Of a stretch of DNA of 22,749 nt, positions 10,241 through 16,575 are shown in pieces (within the stretch, counting starts at the first letter, position 1; every line of letters begins with the position of its first letter). Made by a program: the position numbers and the translations under genes. Below the pieces are notes generated by a model that made no database searches, was not told the DNA's origin, and saw nothing but the letters and a program-made list of their open reading frames with translations. Source of the DNA: a virus. The stretch covers positions 1 to 22,749 of the IMG/VR virus record IMGVR_UViG_3300042465_002490, one strand, 5' to 3'.

Positions 10241-10413
10241 TGCGTAAATATCTAGGAGCCATCATCAGCCTCTCGCTGTGGTTAACCAGCACTGGACTTA
10301 TGCTTATCACCCTGTCTGGGGATACGCTCAACAAGGCTCTATACATTAGTGCAGTTGCCTTCGCTATAAACATAATCGCTATTGCCGTTGGCATTGGCAT
10401 AGACGAGGAATAA
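10240..10413 (+). CDS. Small two-helix membrane protein, holin/antiholin candidate
   Basis: A 57-aa protein starting MRKYLGAIISLSLWLTS. Two hydrophobic segments, about residues 5-24 and 33-53, are separated by a short SGDTLNK turn; it ends DEE. Two-helix topology, small size and location 3 nt before the endolysin gene fit a class II holin or antiholin. Its leaderless-type start matches that of the gene at 8864. No family is recognised. Confidence 0.6.
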   Translation: MRKYLGAIISLSLWLTSTGLMLITLSGDTLNKALYISAVAFAINIIAIAVGIGIDEE

Positions 10414-10416
10414 ATC

Positions 10417-10929
10417 ATGCGCAAATACACAGGCTCATCTGATGGGGTATCAAAGACAAACGCAGCCCGACCTGGCTTACTTAAGTTAGTAGATTTATGC
10501 GGGCGTAGATGGGGCTTCACCAACATGGGTACCTTTGCTAATCGCATGATGAACAACCCGAAGGCTGTAGCAGGTGACCCTAAGTGGTTGTCCGTCCACG
10601 CCACTGGTCGTGCCTGCGACCTCGGATATGCAGACCGCAAGGATGCAGTACAGGCATGGGACTGGTTCGTTCTGCATGCTGATGCGTTAGAGATTGAAGA
10701 AATCCACGACTACGCATACGATGCAAATGTTAAAGACAAAGTGCAGGGATGGGGCAGAGGCTACCGTTGCCAGCGTAAACCAGGCGAGAAACTTGTCAAG
10801 ATTTATAATGATAAAGACAATGCTGGTTCAAGGGGTGGCAAGTGGTTGCATCTAGAAATTTCTCCTGCGATGGCTGACGACCCTGAACGCTTTGAAGTAG
10901 CGTGGCGTGCCTTGCCTAAGCCTGCATAA
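10417..10929 (+). CDS. Endolysin, M15-type zinc peptidase (D,D-carboxypeptidase fold)
   Basis: A 170-aa protein with GAGGAA upstream of ATG. The M15/VanY signature SxHxxGxAxD is visible as SVHATGRACD at residues 59-68 (His61 and Asp68 as zinc ligands). WLHLE at 143-147 supplies the third His (145). A central IHDYAYD and WGRGYRC region is typical of phage peptidases that cut peptidoglycan cross-links. There is no signal peptide, so export needs a holin, in line with the small membrane proteins around it. No separate cell-wall-binding domain is seen. It is translationally coupled to the next gene (TAATG). Confidence 0.8.
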   Translation: MRKYTGSSDGVSKTNAARPGLLKLVDLCGRRWGFTNMGTFANRMMNNPKAVAGDPKWLSVHATGRACDLGYADRKDAVQAWDWFVLHADALEIEEIHDYAYDANVKDKVQGWGRGYRCQRKPGEKLVKIYNDKDNAGSRGGKWLHLEISPAMADDPERFEVAWRALPKPA

Positions 10930-11159
10930 TGGACATCGTTAGTGTTCTCGCTACAATTGCTGGGTCTATTGTTTCTATCGGCGTTATCTATCGTGGTGTT
11001 GTTAGACCAATTTTTCGGTGGGCACAACGACTAGATAAAGCAATCACTACTGTTGAGATGCACATGAAAAACAACGGTGGTGCTTCATTGCGTGATGCTA
11101 TTGACCGCATAGAAAATCGTTTAACTATAGTTGAGGACTATGTAACGAAGCCTCGGTAG
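10929..11159 (+). CDS. TM plus coiled-coil protein of the lysis region
   Basis: A 76-aa protein starting in the endolysin stop (TAATG). One membrane helix (about residues 4-25, VLATIAGSIVSIGVIYRGVV) is followed by a basic turn and an amphipathic helix with NNGGASLRDAIDRIENRL. The 'NGG(A/S)S(L/M)RDA(I/V)DRIE' motif is common in actinophage membrane proteins near lysins. A holin-accessory or spanin-like role is possible; the function is unproven. Confidence 0.7.
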   Translation: MDIVSVLATIAGSIVSIGVIYRGVVRPIFRWAQRLDKAITTVEMHMKNNGGASLRDAIDRIENRLTIVEDYVTKPR

Positions 11160-11162
11160 TGA

Positions 11163-11179
11163 TAGTGTCTTAAGTCCTA
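11163..11179 (+). promoter_or_regulatory. Possible -10 element followed by CTTAAG
   Basis: TAGTGT at 11163-11168 abuts CTTAAG (11169-11174), and ATG follows at 11179. No clear Shine-Dalgarno is present. This is a weak promoter candidate. Confidence 0.25.
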
Positions 11180-11313
11180 TGACTAACGAAACAATTGAAA
11201 CACTCCTGTATTTTCTTTCTAAAATCCATGTGCAACCAGCACAACAAGACCAATTCTTCTGGGCTGTTAAACAGTTAGAAGCCTTACGCAATAAGCAAAC
11301 CCAAGCAGCCTAA
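11179..11313 (+). CDS. Very small protein, function unknown
   Basis: A 44-aa helical protein beginning MTNETIETLLYFLSKIHVQP and ending ALRNKQTQAA. The start is ATG 11179, just after a CTTAAGTCC block similar to those before minus-strand genes but in the opposite arrangement. Spacing and lack of overlap with larger genes support it. Nothing indicates a function. Confidence 0.5.
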   Translation: MTNETIETLLYFLSKIHVQPAQQDQFFWAVKQLEALRNKQTQAA

Positions 11314-11321
11314 ACCTCTAC

Positions 11322-11334
11322 TATTATTAAGCCA
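11322..11334 (+). promoter_or_regulatory. -10 element with leaderless start
   Basis: TATTAT at 11322-11327 with ATG 6 nt later. CTATTATTAAGCCATG matches CTATTCTTAAGACATG before the gene at 259 at 14 of 16 positions. No Shine-Dalgarno is present. Confidence 0.45.
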
Positions 11335-11459
11335 TGGCAAATACCCGTGACCTTTTTATGTGCCCGCAATGCGGAGAGATGTGGCTGTCAAGAACGGGAC
11401 GGTACTGTGTTGAGTGCCGAGTGGAAGGTGAACCCCTTGATGACCCAACAGACGACTGA
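11334..11459 (+). CDS. 41-aa zinc-ribbon-like protein
   Basis: MANTRDLFMCPQCGEMWLSR is followed by YCVECRVEGEPLDDPTDD. Two CxxC pairs (residues 10-13 and 25-28) separated by 11 residues make a minimal zinc ribbon with an acidic tail. The leaderless promoter-like block places the start at ATG 11334. Small zinc ribbons of this type are common in actinophages and may bind nucleic acid or protein. The end overlaps the next gene by 20 nt. Confidence 0.6.
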   Translation: MANTRDLFMCPQCGEMWLSRTGRYCVECRVEGEPLDDPTDD

Positions 11460-11721
11460 GTTCGCACCGCAAGAATACCCAGTCGCTCTCATCTACTGGG
11501 CTGATGCGTGTGGCGGTGATGCAGGCTGGCTCACACTTGACGAAGTAGAAGACGACGGCGAAGTGTTGGTACAATCAGTAGGCTTTCTTGTACCTGTTGG
11601 TGACGCTGGGGCTAAAGAAAACCATCTGACTTTACTGCAAACAATTCACGATGGTGAAGGTATCAACTTGTTTTATATCCCTGTTGCAATGGTCAGGAAA
11701 ATTGTTTTACTAAACGCTTGA
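11440..11721 (+). CDS. Conserved phage protein, function unknown
   Basis: A 93-aa protein, start chosen at ATG 11440 with GGAAGG upstream; an upstream in-frame ATG at 11347 would overlap the zinc-ribbon gene almost fully. The sequence contains YPVALIYWADACGGDAGW, then VQSVGFLVPVGDAGAKENH, and ends IPVAMVRKIVLL. The pattern 'V.V.WxDAxxxxGW...SVG(F/W)L...IP...V..I..L' is familiar from small phage proteins near replication genes. It looks like a compact beta-barrel. No function is known to me. Confidence 0.7.
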   Translation: MTQQTTEFAPQEYPVALIYWADACGGDAGWLTLDEVEDDGEVLVQSVGFLVPVGDAGAKENHLTLLQTIHDGEGINLFYIPVAMVRKIVLLNA

Positions 11722-11771
11722 CATTGACACACCCCACCTGTACTCTGTGACGCAACAACTGTTACACAGAG
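11718..11771 (+). promoter_or_regulatory. Sigma70-like promoter with inverted repeat, recombination module
   Basis: TTGACA at 11718-11723, a 17-nt spacer and TACTCT at 11741-11746 form a canonical promoter 39 nt upstream of the exonuclease gene. An inverted repeat, CTCTGTG at 11743-11749 and CACAGAG at 11765-11771, overlaps the -10 and start region and could be an operator. The gene's ribosome site (GAAGGGGAAG) follows directly. Confidence 0.75.
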
Positions 11772-11784
11772 AAGGGGAAGTTAA

Positions 11785-12735
11785 ATGACTTTCAATCGTT
11801 ACCGTATCCACAAAGAACCACACGGTTCACAAGCATGGCTGAATCAGCGTTACATGGATGAGCAAGGCAACCGCCGAATCTCAGCCAGTGCAGCAGCCGC
11901 TATCTATGGCTTGCATCCTTTTGTAAAGAAAGACCATTATGCAGCCGAACAACTATCAGGTGTGGCACCTACACCTATCACCCCTAATGCGGCGATGGAG
12001 ACAGGCAACCGCCTTGAAGACACCATCATCTCATGGGCTGGCGACAGGCTCGGTGTTGAGTTTGAAACACCAAAGGAACTGTTCTGTTATGACACAGACA
12101 ACGGCTGTCATCTCATCTCTACTCTTGACGGATGGAACGAGGAGACACGCCACATCCTTGAGGTCAAGACCACGAGCCGTGAGTATTCAGGTACCTTGCC
12201 TGATTACTGGCGCATCCAAGGCATCACTCAATACATTTGTGCTGACGCTAAGCGTGTGACATGGGCTGTATTTGACAACACTCTGCGTCTCACATTGGTT
12301 GAGCAGGTCATCACCGAGGAAGAAGTTGCTGAACATATTGAAGCGGTGACCGAGTGGTTGAATAGTGTTGAGTTAGGCATGACACCAGCAGGTGTTAAGT
12401 GGTCTTATGAAACCATGCAGACTAGGTATCAGCGTCCCGTGTCACGCACGGTTGAGTTGCCTAGTGAAACTGCTGACTTAATACAGAGGTTGCGTCATGT
12501 ACGCAATGAACTTGCATCGTACAAGCAGTTAGAAGATGAATTAAAAGCAGAGGTTTGCGAGTTGCTAGGTGACGCAGACACCGCTATATTGAATGGTGTC
12601 ACGGTTGCGACATGGAAGGGACAGAAGCGGGAGTCATTTGATTCTAAAGCACTGCGCCTTGCCCATCCTGACCTTGCCAAACAATTTATTAAAGAAGTAC
12701 AAACCCGTACATTTCTCTTGAAGGGAGAAAAATAA
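11785..12735 (+). CDS. YqaJ/lambda-exonuclease-like recombination nuclease
   Basis: A 316-aa protein with GGGGAAG upstream of ATG. Motifs fit the YqaJ viral recombinase branch of PD-(D/E)XK nucleases: SASAAAAIYGLHPF at 33-46 (DNA end binding), GNRLED with Glu78, TLDG with Asp115, LEVKTTS with the catalytic E126-V-K128, and WRIQGITQY with Gln145. The C-terminal third is helical. It degrades one strand of linear dsDNA to expose single strands for the annealing protein encoded next; the two genes overlap (AATAATGG), the usual exonuclease-annealase pair. It is driven by the strong promoter at 11718. Confidence 0.88.
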   Translation: MTFNRYRIHKEPHGSQAWLNQRYMDEQGNRRISASAAAAIYGLHPFVKKDHYAAEQLSGVAPTPITPNAAMETGNRLEDTIISWAGDRLGVEFETPKELFCYDTDNGCHLISTLDGWNEETRHILEVKTTSREYSGTLPDYWRIQGITQYICADAKRVTWAVFDNTLRLTLVEQVITEEEVAEHIEAVTEWLNSVELGMTPAGVKWSYETMQTRYQRPVSRTVELPSETADLIQRLRHVRNELASYKQLEDELKAEVCELLGDADTAILNGVTVATWKGQKRESFDSKALRLAHPDLAKQFIKEVQTRTFLLKGEK

Positions 12736-13397
12736 TGGAAACAGAAAACACCAACGAACTACTAAAGGTACTGAGTAAGTACGCAGTGCCAGACCCGAAG
12801 ATTGTAGGCAAACTACCCAAGGGTGGAACCCAACTTGACTTCGTAGGTCACGCAGACATCACCCGTATCCTTATTGAGATTGACCCACACTGGCGTTTAG
12901 TTCCTATCGCATGGGAGAACGGACGACCAGCAATGAACATCGTGAATGACATGGCAACCATGTGGTTTGAACTCACCCTGCTCGGCACGGCACGCCTCGC
13001 TATTGGGTCAGCCAAATCCAACGCCCCCGACCTAGACAAAGTTTTGTATGGAGATGCGTTACGCAACGGAGCCATGAGGTTCGGAATTTCACTCAATTTG
13101 TGGACAAAGAACGAATGGGAAGACCTAGACCACAACCCAGTCCCGTCTAAGCCACGCCCGTCAGCCCCCGCCAGTGCCCCTGAGCAGGCTCCTAAGCAGG
13201 CTAAACCCAAGACCCTAACCCCACTGTCACAGGCACAGATTGACCAGTTCAACACCGCCTGTGAAACCAAAGGCATAACGCCCCTAGCGGTAGCCCTCAA
13301 CGCAGGCATCCCCGAAGGTACCCCTTGGATGGAGTCACACCTCCCAGCCCTACGGTCAGCCTTCAAAGAACTCGCATCATTCAAGGACGGCGAGTAA
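12735..13397 (+). CDS. Single-strand annealing protein, Rad52/Erf-like
   Basis: A 220-aa protein. The N-terminal 135 residues hold LPKGGTQLDFVGHADITRIL, EIDPHWRLVPI, MWFELTLLGTARL and GDALRNGAMRFGISLNLWTK. The 'DALRNxAMRFGxxLxLW' block is typical of phage Rad52/Sak/Erf-type single-strand annealing proteins. A Pro/Ala-rich linker (about 138-165) leads to a C-terminal helical domain. It should coat ssDNA produced by the exonuclease directly upstream and promote annealing. Which superfamily (Rad52-like or Erf-like) it belongs to is not settled by eye. Confidence 0.75.
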   Translation: METENTNELLKVLSKYAVPDPKIVGKLPKGGTQLDFVGHADITRILIEIDPHWRLVPIAWENGRPAMNIVNDMATMWFELTLLGTARLAIGSAKSNAPDLDKVLYGDALRNGAMRFGISLNLWTKNEWEDLDHNPVPSKPRPSAPASAPEQAPKQAKPKTLTPLSQAQIDQFNTACETKGITPLAVALNAGIPEGTPWMESHLPALRSAFKELASFKDGE

Positions 13398-13579
13398 TGG
13401 CTAACAAAAGAACAGTAGACCCCACCGCCAGTGAAGCATCAGCCCACATCATCGGCTTACGGGTAACACCATCACAGTTAGAACAGATTGCTTTCTTATG
13501 TAAGCAACGCAACACAAAGCGGTCACAATTATTCCGTGACTTAATCCGCCAGGAACTTGAAACAGAACTTGCTAAGTAA
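13397..13579 (+). CDS. Ribbon-helix-helix DNA-binding protein
   Basis: A 60-aa protein starting in the previous stop (TAATG). The sequence IIGLRVTPSQLEQIAFLCKQ followed by RNTKRSQLFRDLIRQELE is a complete ribbon-helix-helix (Arc/MetJ/CopG) fold: strand GLRV, helix A TPSQLEQIAFLCKQR, helix B KRSQLFRDLIRQEL. Such dimers bind short palindromes. It is a candidate for the protein binding the CTTAAG or GTGAC inverted repeats in this window, although nothing directly links them. A longer frame beginning at 13325 overlaps the annealase and is not needed. Confidence 0.75.
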   Translation: MANKRTVDPTASEASAHIIGLRVTPSQLEQIAFLCKQRNTKRSQLFRDLIRQELETELAK

Positions 13580-13797
13580 TGTCCAGTTACGAAGAACTTC
13601 TTGACAACATGGAAGAACGAAACAAACTGTTGAGTGAACAACTTAAACAAACCAAAACAGAGGTACAGGAGTGGAGACGCATAGCCAATGCGTTAGCCCA
13701 CGCCAGTGCCCTGTCAGTGGACAAGAACACACCACTGGTAGCGCACGAGCATTACCGCAAGTGGGAACATAAGAACAGGGCGTGGTGGGGTGTCTGA
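13579..13797 (+). CDS. Small coiled-coil protein
   Basis: A 72-aa protein beginning in the preceding stop codon (TAATG). The first 40 residues (LLDNMEERNKLLSEQLKQTK) form a strong coiled coil. The rest contains HASALSVDKNTP and HEHYRKWEHKNRAWW. It resembles small actinophage proteins of unknown function encoded among replication genes. It overlaps the next gene by 8 nt. Confidence 0.6.
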   Translation: MSSYEELLDNMEERNKLLSEQLKQTKTEVQEWRRIANALAHASALSVDKNTPLVAHEHYRKWEHKNRAWWGV

Positions 13798-14095
13798 TGA
13801 ACGCATACATGGTCGCTCTACCTACCTAAAATACAAATGCCGATGCACTGTATGTGTCCATGACGCAAGAGAGTACCGTGTCAATAGAAAGAAGCCTGTC
13901 TTAATGCTTGACGGTGAACCGCTTATTGACAGGCTCAACCGAGACGGGCGCATTTTATCTGTCAATACCAGCACCACCCACAAGTGGAGAACTAGAGGGT
14001 TGAGTGTTTACTTAGCCGACAGGTGGGCAGTTAAACTTGGCTACCACCCTATTGAAATATGGGGCAACGATTTTTACAGAGGATGTAATGAGTAA
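13790..14095 (+). CDS. Putative DNA-binding protein with Cys cluster and HTH-like end
   Basis: A 101-aa protein with GTG start at 13790. The N-terminus has IHGRSTYLKYKCRCTVCVHD (Cys-x-Cys-x-x-Cys), like the 'HG(T/R)..xYxxxxCRCxxC' opening of small actinophage regulators, with basic REYRVNRKK after it. The C-terminal half (VNTSTTHKWRTRGLSVYLAD, then RWAVKLGYHPIEIWG) looks like a helix-turn-helix excisionase-like fold. A DNA-binding role is likely; the target is unknown. It overlaps the resolvase gene by 8 nt. Confidence 0.6.
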   Translation: MSDERIHGRSTYLKYKCRCTVCVHDAREYRVNRKKPVLMLDGEPLIDRLNRDGRILSVNTSTTHKWRTRGLSVYLADRWAVKLGYHPIEIWGNDFYRGCNE

Positions 14096-14423
14096 AGCAA
14101 AACAAAAAGGAACCAAAGCCGAGACTGATGTAGTCCTATGGCTTAAGGCAGAAGGTTGGGTACACGCAGAGCGTCGTGCTTTGTCAGGCAATCTTGACAA
14201 GGGTGACATCAACATGGGTGCCCCAGTCGTTATAGAAGTTAAAGACCATAAGACAATTACCTTGTCTGAATGGATGAAAGAATTGAAGGTTGAGATGGCT
14301 AACGCCAATGTAACTATGGGTGCTGTCATTGCTAAAAAGCGTGGCACTATGCAGGTCGGGGACTGGTACGCAGTGATGCCTGCCTTTGTGTTTGCTGACT
14401 TACTTAAGGAAGCAGGATACTAA
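14088..14423 (+). CDS. Holliday-junction-resolvase-like PD-(D/E)XK nuclease
   Basis: A 111-aa protein. Start ATG 14088 follows AGAGGA and overlaps the previous stop. KGTKAETDVVLWLKAEGW carries the first conserved Glu (12). ALSGNLDKGDI has Asp40, and VVIEVKDH gives E50-V-K52. This Glu...Asp...ExK arrangement in about 110 residues is that of small archaeal/phage Holliday junction resolvases (Hjc-like) used in many actinophages. It probably resolves branched replication or recombination intermediates made by the exonuclease/annealase pair. Confidence 0.75.
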   Translation: MSKAKQKGTKAETDVVLWLKAEGWVHAERRALSGNLDKGDINMGAPVVIEVKDHKTITLSEWMKELKVEMANANVTMGAVIAKKRGTMQVGDWYAVMPAFVFADLLKEAGY

Positions 14424-14593
14424 TGAGTGACTACATACATAAGGACGATGCGTACGAATGGCTCCACGATAAGGAGATTGAGTTCGCAGAGCAAGACTTC
14501 GCCAAGGTACAAGCCGAGCGTGACCAGTTGAAACTTAAAGTGCTTGAACTATCAACCGAAGTTGAACGCCTATCAAGAGAGTTAGCAAGATGA
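14423..14593 (+). CDS. Small coiled-coil protein
   Basis: A 56-aa acidic protein beginning MSDYIHKDDAYEWLHDKEIE and ending in a leucine heptad helix (QLKLKVLELSTEVERLSREL). The start overlaps the resolvase stop (TAATG), and the end overlaps the next small gene. No function can be assigned. Confidence 0.55.
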   Translation: MSDYIHKDDAYEWLHDKEIEFAEQDFAKVQAERDQLKLKVLELSTEVERLSRELAR

Positions 14594-14676
14594 CAGATTT
14601 TTTTATGATGGTCATAATGGTCACCGCAGTTTTTATTTGTGGAATATTTTTTGGAGACCATTACCGTGACTGGTGA
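14590..14676 (+). CDS. 28-aa single-pass membrane peptide
   Basis: ATG 14590 overlaps the previous stop (ATGA). The product MTDFFMMVIMVTAVFICGIF plus FGDHYRDW is one membrane helix with a charged C-terminal end. Very short but tightly coupled on both sides, so plausibly translated. No function is known. Confidence 0.4.
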   Translation: MTDFFMMVIMVTAVFICGIFFGDHYRDW

Positions 14677-15094
14677 TATGTCAATCGGAGGGTACGACCC
14701 TCGGTTTGATTTTAAAACTGACTTAAGTTACGGACATCAAGGTGAACAAAACCTTATTGACTTCTTCCATGCACTGAACGATGGCACTGTTGAAGTGAAG
14801 GCTGACCGTTACCGCAACGGACGCATGGCTGTGGAAACAGAGCAGCGACCTCACGGTGGGCAGTGGAAACCTTCTGGTATCAATGTGACACAGGCAAAGT
14901 GGTGGGCGTACAGGTTCGCACCTGACTCTTATGTTCTTGTATCGGTGGAACGCTTAAAGAACTATCTACGGTACAACTATGCGCTGTTGAACAAGCGTGA
15001 CTTTGCTTCTGGCTCTGACAATCCAGCACGAGGGTTCTTGTTGTTCCCTCCACAGGTGCAGGATTTACAGACCAGTGAGTTATATGACTGCTAA
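14666..15094 (+). CDS. PD-(D/E)XK-like nuclease family protein
   Basis: A 142-aa protein. GTG at 14666 was chosen because GGAG lies 9 nt upstream; ATG 14678 is the alternative. GEQNLIDFF carries Glu27, TVEVKADR gives E43-V-K45, and MAVETEQ has Glu57. PSGINVTQAKWWAYRF follows. The 'E...ExK...ExE....SGI..T.A.WW.y' layout occurs in small phage proteins with a restriction-endonuclease-like fold. It is distinct from the resolvase encoded two genes earlier. The substrate is unknown. Confidence 0.6.
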   Translation: MTGDMSIGGYDPRFDFKTDLSYGHQGEQNLIDFFHALNDGTVEVKADRYRNGRMAVETEQRPHGGQWKPSGINVTQAKWWAYRFAPDSYVLVSVERLKNYLRYNYALLNKRDFASGSDNPARGFLLFPPQVQDLQTSELYDC

Positions 15095-15132
15095 ACTATT
15101 CCAATCCGTTTAACACTTAAGACAGGAGAACT

Positions 15133-15147
15133 ATGAACCCTAACTGA
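15133..15147 (+). other. Possible 4-codon upstream mini-ORF (MNPN)
   Basis: ACAGGAGAACTATG places a good Shine-Dalgarno 4 nt before an ATG that reads only Met-Asn-Pro-Asn then TGA. It lies 25 nt ahead of the Rpf-like gene and 11 nt after a CTTAAG. It could be a leader affecting translation of the next gene, or a decayed start. Confidence 0.3.
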
Positions 15148-15172
15148 CACATCACTTTACGAAAGGACAACC

Positions 15173-15607
15173 ATGCGCAAACGCATCCTCACCTCTATCA
15201 TCGCCCTATCCCTACTATCAGCGTCCCCAGTGCACGCATCCACAACGGACAAGCACACCCACCGTAAATATCACGGTCTTATGTCAGATTATTTCTACGA
15301 CAGGCTCGCATCCTGCGAGACAGGCGGGAACTGGCAACACTCCACTCGCTCCTACACAGGAGGACTCGGCATAGCACGAGGCACATGGCAACGCTGGTCA
15401 AACAGCAGTAGCGCCAAAGGCAAAAGCCCCCGCTACCAAGTACAAGTGGCAGACAACATCGCATTCATGGGACACACCAAAGACGGAGTGTTCAAACATC
15501 CAGTAGGGGTGTTCGGTTGGGGCTGTGTCAAGAACACACCCGAACTACAAGCACTCATCTGTAAGTCAAAGAACCCAAAAGTATACCGCAAAAGGAGAAA
15601 CTGCTAA
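15173..15607 (+). CDS. Secreted Rpf-like muralytic transglycosylase
   Basis: A 144-aa protein with GAAAGGAC upstream of ATG. A signal peptide covers residues 1-22 (MRKRILTSIIALSLLSASPV, then HA). The Rpf/lysozyme-like domain begins at about 40: DRLASCETGGNWQHS has the catalytic Glu49, and GGLGIARGTWQRW follows. The C-terminus holds Cys117-type positions (WGCV, ALICKS) and a basic end. Resuscitation-promoting factors cleave actinobacterial peptidoglycan. In a phage, a secreted form could loosen the wall for release or wake dormant hosts. It lies away from the lysis genes, within nucleic-acid genes. Confidence 0.8.
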   Translation: MRKRILTSIIALSLLSASPVHASTTDKHTHRKYHGLMSDYFYDRLASCETGGNWQHSTRSYTGGLGIARGTWQRWSNSSSAKGKSPRYQVQVADNIAFMGHTKDGVFKHPVGVFGWGCVKNTPELQALICKSKNPKVYRKRRNC

Positions 15608-15637
15608 GGTAAAAGTGACACGCATGGGGGTAAACCT

Positions 15638-16066
15638 GTGGACACAGCAACATACAGAGACAGCCAACGCTTCTGGCGCAAAGTAACCATCGGTTCACCT
15701 GACGAATGTTGGGAGTGGCAAGGGTCACGCCGAGGTGACAACTACGGACAACTGTATGTAGCCCACAAACACAGAGCAGCCCACCGCTTCTCATTCTTTC
15801 TAGCCAACTGTTACTACCCACCTGTCGTAAGACACAAGTGCGACAACAGGGTATGTGTCAATCCCCACCACCTACAAGGCGGGACACAGACAGACAACAT
15901 GAGAGATGTAGTAGAGAGAGGCAGACACTTCTATGCAAACAAAACCCACTGCCCACGAGGACATGAATACAACCAAGAGAACACCTACCTCCGACCCAAG
16001 GGAAGCCGAGAGTGTCGGGCGTGTAGGAAAGAAAGAAAGAACACGCTGGTCTTGCACAAGTTGTAA
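15638..16066 (+). CDS. HNH endonuclease
   Basis: A 142-aa protein with GTG start preceded by GGGGG. CWEWQGSRRGDNYGQLY and HRAAHRFSF hold the first His (49-50 region), and VRHKCDNRVCVNPHHLQGGT is the core HNH_3 motif with H66, N70, N75 and H77-H78. A second Cys/His cluster (HCPRGHEYNQENTY, then CRACRKER) forms a zinc site. This is the usual composition of free-standing phage HNH nucleases, either homing-type or involved in DNA processing. It is inserted between the Rpf-like gene and ssb. Confidence 0.85.
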   Translation: MDTATYRDSQRFWRKVTIGSPDECWEWQGSRRGDNYGQLYVAHKHRAAHRFSFFLANCYYPPVVRHKCDNRVCVNPHHLQGGTQTDNMRDVVERGRHFYANKTHCPRGHEYNQENTYLRPKGSRECRACRKERKNTLVLHKL

Positions 16067-16178
16067 GACATCAGTAACATTGTTTGTCGCAGTTAAGTAT
16101 GCGCCAACACACACCTGCCTTAAGAAAGCAGGACGGATAACACCATTAAAGAAAGAAGAAGCGGAACCAAATGAGTAA
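15963..16178 (+). CDS. Small zinc-binding protein overlapping the HNH gene
   Basis: A 71-aa reading frame whose convincing part is the C-terminal 45 residues: ERTRWSCTSCKTSVTLFVAV, then HTCLKKAGRITPLKK. CxxC plus a later Cys suggests an incomplete zinc ribbon like short actinophage proteins with 'W.C..C...V...V....C'. The first 35 residues overlap the HNH gene in another frame, so the true start is uncertain. ATG 15963 has GAGGA nearby; a later start is possible. It overlaps ssb by 8 nt. Confidence 0.45.
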   Translation: MNTTKRTPTSDPREAESVGRVGKKERTRWSCTSCKTSVTLFVAVKYAPTHTCLKKAGRITPLKKEEAEPNE

Positions 16179-16575
16179 CCACATCACAATCAACGGCAAG
16201 GTAGGGCAAGAGCCTGAACTGCGCTACACCCAAGGAGGCATGGCAGTCTTAACATTCTCCGTTGCTGACACATACGGCAAAGATGACAAGAAGAAAACAA
16301 CATGGCACAATGTCACCGTGTTCTCTAAACTTGCAGAGAATGTAGCCAACACCATTGCTAAAGGTTCAACTGTCATAGTCGTAGGTCGCTACGAACAAGA
16401 CGAGTTCACCAAGAAAGATGGAACCAAAGGCAAGAGCCTGAAGTTAATCGCTGATGAAGTCGGTGCGTCATGTCGTTGGAACTCTTGGGTTCAAGACAAC
16501 ACCGAAGCAACGATGCAACAAATCGGACAGGTATTTCCTACCGCCTCACAGGTATCAGAAGACGAGTTCTTCTAA
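16171..16575 (+). CDS. ssb: Single-stranded DNA-binding protein
   Basis: A 134-aa OB-fold protein. The N-terminus, MSNHITINGKVGQEPELRYT, is followed by GGMAVLTFSVAD, TTWHNVTVFSKLAENVANTI and KGSTVIVVGRYEQDEF, the diagnostic bacterial SSB core. The acidic tip EDEFF resembles the EcSSB DDIPF end that recruits repair and replication partners. The intervening tail is short compared with host SSBs. It protects ssDNA during replication and recombination and probably works with the exonuclease/annealase pair. Confidence 0.93.
   Translation: MSNHITINGKVGQEPELRYTQGGMAVLTFSVADTYGKDDKKKTTWHNVTVFSKLAENVANTIAKGSTVIVVGRYEQDEFTKKDGTKGKSLKLIADEVGASCRWNSWVQDNTEATMQQIGQVFPTASQVSEDEFF

Noticed and set aside
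12848-13384. 178-aa minus-strand frame opposite the annealase gene
   Set aside because: The plus-strand gene has family motifs and coupling on both sides; the opposite frame has none.
15638-16066. HNH gene as an insertion inside another gene
   Set aside because: No split coding sequence is seen on its flanks; the neighbours are complete genes.
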